Assembly (NCBI RefSeq): GCF_003269425.1
Contig: NZ_CP030104.1
Span: 2,103,501-2,167,500 of the forward strand
Direction of reading: 5' to 3'
Source of the DNA: Flagellimonas maritima
GTDB taxonomy: Bacteria; Bacteroidota; Bacteroidia; Flavobacteriales; Flavobacteriaceae
Length of the DNA stretch: 64,000 nucleotides
Shown: piece by piece, positions 18,146-27,152 of the stretch
How positions within the stretch are numbered: position 1 is the first letter of the stretch
Layout: each line of letters starts with the position of its first letter
Notes under the pieces: model-generated
Seen by the model: only the letters and a program-made list of their open reading frames with translations
What the model was told of the DNA's origin: nothing
Database searches by the model: none
Position numbers and translations under genes: made by a program

Positions 18146-20929
18146 ATGGAGAACACACTAATGATACTGCTCAAAAATTCAAAACAATACTTTCTGCTAC
18201 TTCTAGTTCTATGTTTTCTACCCCTATTTACATCCGGTCAAAACCTATTGCCCCCAATTTACAATTACAACTTGCTTGAATATCAAGGTGGAAGCAAGAA
18301 TTGGGACTTGACCACGAATTCCAAAGGAGAACTTTTTGTCGCTAACAATAAAGGGTTGCTCTATTATGATGGTGAAAGATGGGTACTCAATAAATTGCCA
18401 AACAGTACGATAATACGATCCGTTTTAGCTGTTGGAAATCGTATTTATACAGGTTCATATGAAGAATTTGGCTATTGGGAAAAAAAGAACGCAATATTTG
18501 AATACACTTCTTTAACACATTTGATAAAAGAACATTTATTCACTAGCGAGGAATTCTGGGAGATTTTACCGGTAGGCAATGCTATTTTCTTCAGGTCTTT
18601 TTCATCTATATACATTTATGAAGATGAAGAAATTAAAGTCGTTGACCCTAAGGAAGTTATTTCGGATTTTATATGGTACAAAGACAGAATGATTGTGGCG
18701 GCGAGTGAGGAAGGTCTTTTTGAATTAAAGGACAATTCTTTGATTCCAATAAAAAACCAAGATGAGTTAATCGGTAAGATGGTTACCGATATGGAGCTGG
18801 TCGATGGAAAATTAATGGTAGGAACTAAACTGAATGGTTGTTATCTTTTTGAGAACGATACATTGATAGCTTGGAATAAAAAATTGAACGAAGAGCTAAA
18901 AGAGCATCAATTAAATAAAATATTAAGGCTTGATAACGGCAAAATAGCCTTTGGGACCATTAAGAATGGGGTTTACCTATATGATGGTCAAACAATGGAA
19001 TCTAGAATACTCAATAAGAAAGCAGGTCTGCAGAACAATACATTGCTTTCCATGCTCCAATATAAAGATCAATTATGGCTTGGTCTTGATAATGGTCTTG
19101 GTAGAGTGCAATTGAACAGCCCAATTACCTATTATACGGACAATTCAGGATCTTTGGGAACAGTTTACGACATCAAAATATTCAATGATAGACTTTATTT
19201 GGGGAGCAACACAGGTGTCTTCTATTTTGAGGATGATGTACTAAAATTTATTGAGGGTTCCCAAGGCCATGTATGGGATTTGGAAATAGTTGATGGTGAT
19301 TTACTTTGTGGCCACAATACGGGAACTTTTAGAATTTTCAATGGTAGCTTAGAAAAAATATCAGAAGTATCAGGAGGATACGAAATAATCAAAATTCCAG
19401 AACAGAATAAAACCTACATTCAGGGAACTTACAATGGACTCGCCAAATATAGAGGCCAAGAAAATGGTAAATGGGAGATAACCAAGGTTGTGGGAATTAA
19501 TTTTCCAATCAAACAGTTATGTTTTGAATCTACAAACATCTTATGGGCCGTACATCCGTACAAAGGTTTTTATCGCATTCATTTAGATGATGCCTACCAA
19601 AATGTTACTAAAATTGAACAATTTAACGGGGAATATGTACCTAGTAATTACAATGTTAAAATTCATAAGATTAAAAACCAGATTATCTTCAATATAGAAG
19701 GAATCTGGTATAAATATGATTCAATTCTGGGAGAGATCCATTTATTTGATGAGTTCCAACGTTTTAATGGAAATGAAATCCTGAGTTTTGATGAAAGCCA
19801 TTTCTGGTTTGTTGCCAATGAGGATATGGAAGAGATTATTTACACTGATTTGAAATCTGATAGTCTGGCAATAACCGATCTTAATTTAAGGGAAAGATTG
19901 GTCCCGGATTCTCACAATATTGTAAAAATTAATGATTCTACGTCATTTATAGCACTAAGCGATGGATTTGGAAAAATCAATATAGCAGAACAGAAAAGGC
20001 AGCTTGAGGCTATAGTTTTACCCGTACCGGAAATAAATTTATTGAAGACGGAAAAGTACGACTATGCTATCAATGGAGTTAATCTCGATATTACCTATAA
20101 GGACTCTCGAATTTTAGATATTGATTTTTCTTCGCCAAAATTAATCCAAGCACGGTACTTCTATGAGCTAAGCGGGCCGCAAAACTATTCAGAATATGTA
20201 GAAAACGGTTCTGTTAGTTTTCAAAACTTAAGTTATGGAGATTATCAATTTAATGTTTCAACAGTAGGTGTGGATAATAAAATATCTCCTTCAAGATCTA
20301 TTGAATTTACGATAGCGCCGCCTTGGTATCTCTCAAATATTAGTATAGCTATTTATATTGGGATAATAATAGGTTCAGTTTTTTCGGTGCGTTGGTATAA
20401 TCGAAGAAAACTTTTGCGAAAACAAAAAGAGCTGGAAGATAGAATGCAAAAGGAACAAGAAAAAAGACTCGCATCTTTGGAGAAAGAGAAGTTGGCCAAA
20501 GAAATTAAGCTCAAGCAAAATGAATTGGCAAGTACCACGCTTAACATAGCCAAAAAAAATGAAATGTTGTTGGAGCTGAAAAATATGCTTCTTGTTGATA
20601 AAGACAAATTCGCCAATTCTCAAAAGTATCGGCTCTTTTTAAAAAAGCTGAACAATTCTGTTATGGACAAGGAAGATTGGAAAAGATTTGAAGTAAGCTT
20701 TAAGGAATTGCACGAAGACTTTTTTGAGCGATTGCTCGCCCAGTATCCCAGACTTACATCTAAGGACCTTAAGTTATGTGCTTACTTAAAAATGAATCTC
20801 TCAACAAAAGAAATTGCGCCACTTATGGCCATAACCATTAGAGGTGTAGAAATACATCGTTACCGTTTAAGGAAAAAGCTAAAGATCGATAACTCAGAGA
20901 ACCTTTCCAATTTCCTTATCACATTTTAA
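18146..20929 (+). CDS. Membrane-anchored propeller/Y_Y_Y regulator with LuxR-type HTH
   Basis: A 927-residue regulator. A signal/anchor segment is followed by about 650 periplasmic residues with repeated propeller blades (G(L/V)YLYDG, NKGLLYYDGERW and similar) and a Y_Y_Y-like domain up to about 724. Then come one transmembrane helix (about 731-748), a long charged coiled coil (about 755-815) and a C-terminal LuxR-like helix-turn-helix (about 868-927: LTSKDLKLCAYLKMNLSTKEI). There is no histidine kinase or receiver domain, so ligand sensing is probably passed directly to the DNA-binding domain. Such proteins commonly sit beside and control SusC/SusD loci, and locus 1 starts 235 bp downstream on the same strand. 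The shared motif upstream leaves open a link to the adhesin genes. M6 is an alternative start that gives a more usual signal peptide. Confidence 0.88.
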   Translation: MENTLMILLKNSKQYFLLLLVLCFLPLFTSGQNLLPPIYNYNLLEYQGGSKNWDLTTNSKGELFVANNKGLLYYDGERWVLNKLPNSTIIRSVLAVGNRIYTGSYEEFGYWEKKNAIFEYTSLTHLIKEHLFTSEEFWEILPVGNAIFFRSFSSIYIYEDEEIKVVDPKEVISDFIWYKDRMIVAASEEGLFELKDNSLIPIKNQDELIGKMVTDMELVDGKLMVGTKLNGCYLFENDTLIAWNKKLNEELKEHQLNKILRLDNGKIAFGTIKNGVYLYDGQTMESRILNKKAGLQNNTLLSMLQYKDQLWLGLDNGLGRVQLNSPITYYTDNSGSLGTVYDIKIFNDRLYLGSNTGVFYFEDDVLKFIEGSQGHVWDLEIVDGDLLCGHNTGTFRIFNGSLEKISEVSGGYEIIKIPEQNKTYIQGTYNGLAKYRGQENGKWEITKVVGINFPIKQLCFESTNILWAVHPYKGFYRIHLDDAYQNVTKIEQFNGEYVPSNYNVKIHKIKNQIIFNIEGIWYKYDSILGEIHLFDEFQRFNGNEILSFDESHFWFVANEDMEEIIYTDLKSDSLAITDLNLRERLVPDSHNIVKINDSTSFIALSDGFGKINIAEQKRQLEAIVLPVPEINLLKTEKYDYAINGVNLDITYKDSRILDIDFSSPKLIQARYFYELSGPQNYSEYVENGSVSFQNLSYGDYQFNVSTVGVDNKISPSRSIEFTIAPPWYLSNISIAIYIGIIIGSVFSVRWYNRRKLLRKQKELEDRMQKEQEKRLASLEKEKLAKEIKLKQNELASTTLNIAKKNEMLLELKNMLLVDKDKFANSQKYRLFLKKLNNSVMDKEDWKRFEVSFKELHEDFFERLLAQYPRLTSKDLKLCAYLKMNLSTKEIAPLMAITIRGVEIHRYRLRKKLKIDNSENLSNFLITF

Positions 20930-20986
20930 TTAGTAGTCTGAATATTACTTTTTAAAGTAAAACATGATTTTTGTGAGTACATCGTT

Positions 20987-21085
20987 ACTACATCATCTTG
21001 TTAAAGATTTTAATAATTTTTAGTTTTCACACTACAGCTTTCCCAGTATAATAGGCACTTTGAAACATTATTTTAATGATGTAGT
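20987..21085. promoter_or_regulatory. Inverted pair of 10-bp sites upstream of SusC
   Basis: ACTACATCAT (20987-20996) and its exact complement ATGATGTAGT (21076-21085) are separated by 79 bp. Both lie between the regulator gene and the susC-like gene, about 170 and 80 bp before its start. They could be paired sites for the upstream LuxR-type regulator. A short palindrome TTACTTT-TT-AAAGTAA lies at 20945-20960. Confidence 0.35.
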
Positions 21086-21164
21086 TGTTATGTATTTCAA
21101 TAGATGACTCCAAGCGATCTTATTTGTTAAATTGGCAATAATCTAACTCAAATTTTAAAGAATT

Positions 21165-24100
21165 ATGAATTCAAAAAGCGTGTTATTGTTAATTTCGTTT
21201 TTTATGCTGAATACTGTGATTTCTGCGCAGAACAGCATTACAGTATCGGGTACTGTTTTGGATAACACAGGTCAACCATTGCCTGGGGCCAATGTTATTG
21301 CAAAAGGTACGACAAACGGTGTGCAGACAGATTTTGATGGAAATTATGTTCTGAACGATATTCTAAGTGATGGAATATTGGTGTTCAGCTACATCGGTTT
21401 TAGTACACAGGAAGTTTCTGTTAATGGCCAAACCATAATTAATATTAGCCTTCAGGAAGACTCACAACTATTGGATGAAGTCGTGGTAGTTGGCTATGGA
21501 AAGCAAAAAAGAGCCAGTATCACGGGAGCCGTAGTTTCGGTCAAGGCAGAGGAGATTGCCAAACAACCTGCCTTAACTGCAGCACAGGCAATTCAAGGTA
21601 AAGTTGCGGGTGTAAATATTGTTGCTAATGATGCACCTGGCGCGACGCCTACTGTAATTGTTAGGGGACTGGGCACGGCTCAAGCCGGCAGAGAACCTTT
21701 TTATGTTGTAGATGGACAACCTTTGCAAGACATAAGAAGTATTAACCCAACAGATATTGAATCCATAGAATTTCTTAAAGGGGCTTCCTATGCGAACATT
21801 TATGGAATTAGGGCGGCCAATGGGGTAATCTTGATTTCTACAAAAAAGGGAAAAAAGGGCAAGGCGTCGTTCAATTTTGATACATTCTATGGTATGCGAA
21901 CCGTGCTTAACCGAGTTGACATGGCCAATGCATCTCAGTACATAGACTATTTTAATGAAGAAAGCTCAGCCGTAGGCGGTTTTTTGCTGCAAGAGAATCA
22001 GCAATATGACACGGACTGGTATGATGAATTGTTACAAACGGGGAGTTTGACCAGTAACAACTTCTCGGTTTCTGGAGCAACAGAAACCATAGATTATTTT
22101 ATGAGCTATAATTATTATGAGGAGGAAGGTATTATACCAGATAATAAATACAGCAGGGGAAGTATAAGAACCAATAACACATTCCACTTATTTGACGATA
22201 AGGTGCGTATTACACCCAATTTAAATTTGACCTACACCAATGAATCCCCAAAGCCTTTTGGCGCGTTCAATGGTGCTTACAGACAGTCTCCGCTAGTACC
22301 TGTTTTTTACGATAACGGTAGGTTTGGTCAACCTTTTGTAAACCAAGACACCGGTATTGTGGGTTTTGAGGCGAACGAAGGAGAGTCAGTAGGGAGATTG
22401 ATTAATGCTGGCAATCCTGTAGCGCAGACATTCTTTAATGATGAAAATATTAATACAACTACTATCCAAGGCCAAATAGCGACTGAAGTAGACATCACAA
22501 AAAATTTAACAGCTACAGGTCGTTTTGGTGCAACGCAGTTTTTTTCTAAAAGAAACCAATACGAACCTAGAAGGGATATATGGTTAAATGCAGATCCAAG
22601 AAGAACAGAAGAAGAATTTGAAATTGGTAGGTCAGACCCTGACGATGACGGTGTTGTTTCCACGGAGTTCGCAAACAATCGCTTTAACGTTAGGGATATT
22701 CAATTCTTTAGATGGAATTTAGAAGGCTTTCTTACCTACACAGAATCTTTTGGCAAACACAATTTATCAGCTACAGCAGGCTTGAGCAGAGAGAATTTTG
22801 GCGCTAGAGAACAAATTACTGCTGAAGCTTTTGATGTTTTTGAAGAACCAAGATTACGTAATTTAGGAAGAAGAACCTCTGCATTTTTTGACAACACCGT
22901 AGAACAGGAAATCGACCAATCCACCAACCTCCAATCTTATTTTGCAAGAGTGGAATATGATTTTGCAGAGAAATACTTTGTTAGAGGAGTGATTAGAAGG
23001 GACGGTACAAGCGATTTTGTTACGGGGGAAAACTTCTTTGATAGTTTTCCTGCGGTGAGTGTGGGTTGGACTATTTCTGAAGAAAACTTTTTAAAAGAGA
23101 ACAAAACATTGGACTTTTTGAAGGTTTTTGCTGGATGGGGACAATTGGGAAATGCGAATGTCCCATTTAATATACAGCAAGTAAATACCGCGCAGGCATC
23201 AGGGAATCAAAATTATGTCTTCGGACCAAATCAGGACTTGGTCTTTGGGGCTTCATTTGGTAGTCCCGTACTCCCCTTACAATGGGAGGTTACGGAAGAG
23301 GTCGAGGCAGGATTGGATTTTGCGCTGTTGGATAGAAAGCTATCAGGAACATTTGCCTATTATAACAGAAGAAACACAAATGCCATTATCAACGTTCAAA
23401 ACATACTGAATTCACAAGCCGAAGGAAATTTCTTGGCTCAAGCTGCCGAAGTATCAAATACTGGAGTGGAAGGTTTGTTGAATTGGAGAGACCAGGTAAA
23501 CGATGATTTCAGTTATAACGTTAGTGTCAACTTTTCTACAAACAAAAACAGAGTAGAGAATGTCATAGAAGGTTTTGATGGTGAAACAGGTGGTGGGCTT
23601 GCCAACGGAGAAATTACCAAAAGGCTTCAAGATGGGCAGCCTATTTTTGCATGGTGGTTGTTCGAGGCTGATGGAGTTTGGCAGACACAAGAGGAAATCG
23701 ACAATAACCCGGCATTTGGCAATCCTCTACCAGGACATTTACGCTACAAAGATCAAAATGATGATGGTGTAATCGACGATAGGGATAAAAAATTCTTTGG
23801 CTCTTACATACCAACATTCAATTATGGAGTAAGCATTGGTGCCAATTACAAACAATTTGATTTTAGTATCGATGGATTTGGTGTTGGAGGGAATAAAATT
23901 TACAACGGTTTGGCAAATACCAGATTGGGCGGAGAAAATATTACCGTAGAAACCTTTAACAATCGATGGACTGGAGAAGGTTCTACAAATTCTGCTCCAG
24001 GAGCCGAACGTGATGCTTTTGCATCATCATATTGGTTGGAAGACGGGGATTTCTTTAGGATAAATAATATCACTTTAGGATATACCATTCAAGGTCTTGG

Positions 24101-24278
24101 GTTTTTAAATAGGGCCAGGATATATATGACTGCCCAAAACCCGTTCATGTTCACAAATTACTCTGGTTTTACACCAGAGATAAACCGAAACGGTGTTCCT
24201 AGAGAAGAAGCAGGGATTGAACTTTCTGCCTACCCTACCACGAGAACATTTATAATGGGACTTAATCTACAAATATAA
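21165..24278 (+). CDS. susC: SusC/RagA-family TonB-dependent receptor (locus 1)
   Basis: A 1037-residue outer-membrane transporter. It has a signal peptide (1-21), a carboxypeptidase-regulatory-like domain (about 25-105; SGTVLDNTGQPLPGANV and DFDGNY), and a TonB-box/plug start (DEVVVVGYGKQKRASITGAV). The plug (to about 225) ends in the family motif NGVILISTKKGKKG, and a 22-strand-type barrel ends in a hydrophobic C-terminal strand (TRTFIMGLNLQI). It imports oligosaccharides across the outer membrane using TonB energy, with the SusD lipoprotein encoded 17 bp downstream as lid. The co-encoded GH144-type enzymes suggest beta-1,2-glucan oligosaccharides as cargo, which is an inference. It is probably controlled by the regulator gene directly upstream. 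Confidence 0.97.
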   Translation: MNSKSVLLLISFFMLNTVISAQNSITVSGTVLDNTGQPLPGANVIAKGTTNGVQTDFDGNYVLNDILSDGILVFSYIGFSTQEVSVNGQTIINISLQEDSQLLDEVVVVGYGKQKRASITGAVVSVKAEEIAKQPALTAAQAIQGKVAGVNIVANDAPGATPTVIVRGLGTAQAGREPFYVVDGQPLQDIRSINPTDIESIEFLKGASYANIYGIRAANGVILISTKKGKKGKASFNFDTFYGMRTVLNRVDMANASQYIDYFNEESSAVGGFLLQENQQYDTDWYDELLQTGSLTSNNFSVSGATETIDYFMSYNYYEEEGIIPDNKYSRGSIRTNNTFHLFDDKVRITPNLNLTYTNESPKPFGAFNGAYRQSPLVPVFYDNGRFGQPFVNQDTGIVGFEANEGESVGRLINAGNPVAQTFFNDENINTTTIQGQIATEVDITKNLTATGRFGATQFFSKRNQYEPRRDIWLNADPRRTEEEFEIGRSDPDDDGVVSTEFANNRFNVRDIQFFRWNLEGFLTYTESFGKHNLSATAGLSRENFGAREQITAEAFDVFEEPRLRNLGRRTSAFFDNTVEQEIDQSTNLQSYFARVEYDFAEKYFVRGVIRRDGTSDFVTGENFFDSFPAVSVGWTISEENFLKENKTLDFLKVFAGWGQLGNANVPFNIQQVNTAQASGNQNYVFGPNQDLVFGASFGSPVLPLQWEVTEEVEAGLDFALLDRKLSGTFAYYNRRNTNAIINVQNILNSQAEGNFLAQAAEVSNTGVEGLLNWRDQVNDDFSYNVSVNFSTNKNRVENVIEGFDGETGGGLANGEITKRLQDGQPIFAWWLFEADGVWQTQEEIDNNPAFGNPLPGHLRYKDQNDDGVIDDRDKKFFGSYIPTFNYGVSIGANYKQFDFSIDGFGVGGNKIYNGLANTRLGGENITVETFNNRWTGEGSTNSAPGAERDAFASSYWLEDGDFFRINNITLGYTIQGLGFLNRARIYMTAQNPFMFTNYSGFTPEINRNGVPREEAGIELSAYPTTRTFIMGLNLQI

Positions 24279-24295
24279 TTTGATAAAAAACTGAT

Positions 24296-25720
24296 ATGAA
24301 AACATATATAAATATCACATGTATCGGCCTTTTGGCTTTAATGGGCTTAATTGCCTGTGATGACTTTGTTGAAGAAGTGGAAGTTGTAAATCCGACCGCG
24401 GAAGAAAGTGGAGAAGATTTTCAACCTGTGCAATTTGTTACGGGAGTGTATGGTAGGCATACAGATTTTTCCTATGCTTTTTCCTTTTTGGGCATCACTG
24501 AAATAATTTCAGATAATGCAGATAAGGGAAGTGCACCTACAGACACAGGAACGGACAAAAACCTACTTGACGGCCTTACGCACAATGTGTCGACACCATC
24601 CGTAAGGTCCATGTGGACACAATGGTACAAAACCATTGGTAGAGCTGCACTAGCAATTGAATTTACCGAAGAATTTGAACCTATTGATAATAATTTAAGA
24701 GCACGATTGATTGCCGAGTGCAAATTCTTGAGAGCGTTGAATTATTTTTGGCTGGTACGTTCTTTCGGTGATATACCTTTGCAGCATATCAACTTAATAG
24801 AAAGAGCACCAGTATCCGAAGTTTATGCTTATATAGAACAGGATCTTACAGAAGCAATTGCCGATTTGCCCCTAAAAAGTGAGTATGCCGCTTCAGATTT
24901 GGGAAGGGCGACACAAGGCGCGGCGCAAGCACTATTGGCAAAAGTGTATCTCTATCAAGAAAAGTGGCAAGAAGCTGCAGATATGGCAAATAACGTCATC
25001 AACTCTGGAGAATATGACCTTGAACCAGATTATGCAACGGTTTGGAGGGCTTCTACCGAAAACGGAATCGAATCTATTTTTGAACTGCAGGGCAGGGGTG
25101 AAATCGTTGCGCATGGTATACAACAGTATTCGTCTACCCAAGGCGCTAGAGGTGCTGGTGGATTTGGTTGGGGATTTAATACCCCATCAGAAGATTTGTT
25201 GAATGCATTCAATGATGAAGGCGATGATATTCGTCGTGACGCGACAATTATTTTTGCAGGAGAAGTTTTATTTGATGGTCGTATAATCGACCCAGCAGTA
25301 GAAAATCCAAGATATAATGAAAAAGCATATTCCAGTGCCAATGCAGGGCAGGGAGATGGTGATAAAAATATAAGAATCCTTCGCTTTGCGGAAATATTAT
25401 TGATTCGTGCAGAAGCTTTGAATGAGCTAACACAATCATCAGATGCATTGGCGCCTTTGAACAGGGTCAGAAGCAGGGTAAATTTACCCGATGTGACTAC
25501 TACCGACCAATCAGCATTGCGCCAAGCCATTTGGAAAGAACGTAGATTGGAATTGGCAATGGAGCATGACCGCTGGTACGATCTTTTACGACAAGGAAGG
25601 GCAGCAGAAGTAATGACCGCACATGGAAAACCTTTTGAAGTAGGTAAGCATGAACTTTACCCAATACCAAACGATCAATTGATTCAAACCCCAGATATGA
25701 CCCAAAACCCTGGTTGGTAA
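24296..25720 (+). CDS. susD: SusD/RagB-family glycan-binding lipoprotein (locus 1)
   Basis: A 474-residue surface lipoprotein. The signal peptide ends in a lipobox with C21 (GLIAC). The body is the SusD fold with TPR-like helices (AECKFLRALNYFWLVRSFGDIP is a family hallmark) and the RagB-type C-terminal half (ILRFAEILLIRAEALNEL, WKERRLELAMEHDRWYDLLRQGRA). It binds glycan at the cell surface and closes over the SusC-like receptor. It follows susC by 17 bp and is followed after 1 bp by the first glucanase gene, showing a tight operon. At about 474 residues it is slightly shorter than many SusD proteins. Confidence 0.97.
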   Translation: MKTYINITCIGLLALMGLIACDDFVEEVEVVNPTAEESGEDFQPVQFVTGVYGRHTDFSYAFSFLGITEIISDNADKGSAPTDTGTDKNLLDGLTHNVSTPSVRSMWTQWYKTIGRAALAIEFTEEFEPIDNNLRARLIAECKFLRALNYFWLVRSFGDIPLQHINLIERAPVSEVYAYIEQDLTEAIADLPLKSEYAASDLGRATQGAAQALLAKVYLYQEKWQEAADMANNVINSGEYDLEPDYATVWRASTENGIESIFELQGRGEIVAHGIQQYSSTQGARGAGGFGWGFNTPSEDLLNAFNDEGDDIRRDATIIFAGEVLFDGRIIDPAVENPRYNEKAYSSANAGQGDGDKNIRILRFAEILLIRAEALNELTQSSDALAPLNRVRSRVNLPDVTTTDQSALRQAIWKERRLELAMEHDRWYDLLRQGRAAEVMTAHGKPFEVGKHELYPIPNDQLIQTPDMTQNPGW

Positions 25721-25721
25721 A

Positions 25722-27089
25722 ATGGTGGACAAATTAGTAGTTAAGTTAGTTTTAGTTTTTTCGGCTGTTGCATCTTTAGTAGCGGGGTGCAATGGCCCGA
25801 AAACTAAAAAAAATATCACTAAGAGTACCACTACAAACACCTCTTACTCTGATAAGGAGTTGATGGATAAAGTGCAGCAACAGACCTTCAATTACTTCTG
25901 GGAAGGTGCCGAACCAGTATCAGGACTTGCTCGCGAAAGAATACACATGGACAATATATATCCAGAACATGATAAGGATATCGTGACCATTGGCGGTTCG
26001 GGATTTGGACTAATGACGATTTTAGTTGGCGTGGAAAGAGGCTTTATAACTCGGGAACAAGCTTTGGAACGTTACGAAAAAGCTGTTAGCTTTCTTGCAA
26101 AAGCGGATCGCTTTCATGGAGCTTGGCCACACTGGCTTATGCCAACGGGAAAGACAGCACCTTTCAGCAAACATGATGATGGTGGGGATTTGGTAGAAAC
26201 CGCTTTTCTAATTCAAGGACTGTTGACCGTTAAAGAATATTTTCAAGAGGGCAATGATAGAGAAAAGCAACTAGCGGCAAAAATTCAAAAACTCTGGGAA
26301 GAAGTAGAGTGGGACTGGTATACCAGAAGAGGAGAAAATATACTCTATTGGCATTGGTCTCCCAACTATGAGTGGAAAATGAATTTTGGTGTCAAAGGCT
26401 ATAATGAAGCGCTTATCATGTATGTTTTGGCCGCTTCATCCCCTACAAATCCTGTCAAAAAAGAAGTTTACACGGAAGGTTGGGCAAGAAATGGAGACAT
26501 CATGCAAGACACAACATATTATGGCCTAGAAACAGAGTTGAATCATTATTCTGGGGGAAATTCACCTGTAGGACCACTTTTTTGGGCACATTACTCTCAT
26601 TTGGGATTAAATCCAAAAGGATTGAAAGACCAATATGCTGATTATTGGAAATTAAATCAAAACCATGCACTCATACACTACAAACACAGTGTTGAAAATC
26701 CAAATAATTTTAAAGGTTATGGGAAAAAGTGTTGGGGGCTTACCTCTAGCTATTCTATAAAAGGTTACACGTCACATAGACCTGATAAGGACATTAGTGT
26801 AATTTCACCTACAGCGGCACTCTCATCGATGCCATATACACCTGACGAAAGTCTACGCTTTTTAAGGTTTATGTATGAAGAACAAGATTCCCTGATCGGA
26901 AAATATGGCCCTTACGATGCATTTAGTTTGGAAAAAGATTGGTATGTGCCGAGATATTTGGCCATTGACCAAGGCCCAATTCCCGTTATGATTGAAAACC
27001 ATAGAACAGGACTTTTATGGAATCTTTTTATGGAAAACGATGATGTACGGAACGGTTTAAAAAAATTGGATTTTGTTACATCGCCCTAA
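25722..27089 (+). CDS. GH144-type beta-1,2-glucanase-like lipoprotein, copy 1
   Basis: A 455-residue lipoprotein (lipobox cysteine C23 in LVAGC). The mature protein belongs to the glucoamylase-like family (PF10091), which includes GH144 endo-beta-1,2-glucanases. It has an (alpha/alpha)6 barrel with FNYFWEGAEPVSGLARER near 56-73, TIGGSGFGLM (89-98), an acidic cluster DDGGDLVET (152-160) in the active-site region, and GPLFWAHYSHLGLNP. The product would be cell-surface or periplasmic and cut linear or cyclic beta-1,2-glucans into sophoro-oligosaccharides. It starts 1 bp after the susD stop. A second copy follows after 63 bp. Some family members have other activities, so the substrate is likely rather than certain. 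Confidence 0.88.
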   Translation: MVDKLVVKLVLVFSAVASLVAGCNGPKTKKNITKSTTTNTSYSDKELMDKVQQQTFNYFWEGAEPVSGLARERIHMDNIYPEHDKDIVTIGGSGFGLMTILVGVERGFITREQALERYEKAVSFLAKADRFHGAWPHWLMPTGKTAPFSKHDDGGDLVETAFLIQGLLTVKEYFQEGNDREKQLAAKIQKLWEEVEWDWYTRRGENILYWHWSPNYEWKMNFGVKGYNEALIMYVLAASSPTNPVKKEVYTEGWARNGDIMQDTTYYGLETELNHYSGGNSPVGPLFWAHYSHLGLNPKGLKDQYADYWKLNQNHALIHYKHSVENPNNFKGYGKKCWGLTSSYSIKGYTSHRPDKDISVISPTAALSSMPYTPDESLRFLRFMYEEQDSLIGKYGPYDAFSLEKDWYVPRYLAIDQGPIPVMIENHRTGLLWNLFMENDDVRNGLKKLDFVTSP

Positions 27090-27152
27090 ATCTATCGAAT
27101 CAACGATTAAATAATTTTTTTAAAACCCAGACAAGGGAAAGTATAGTAAGAA

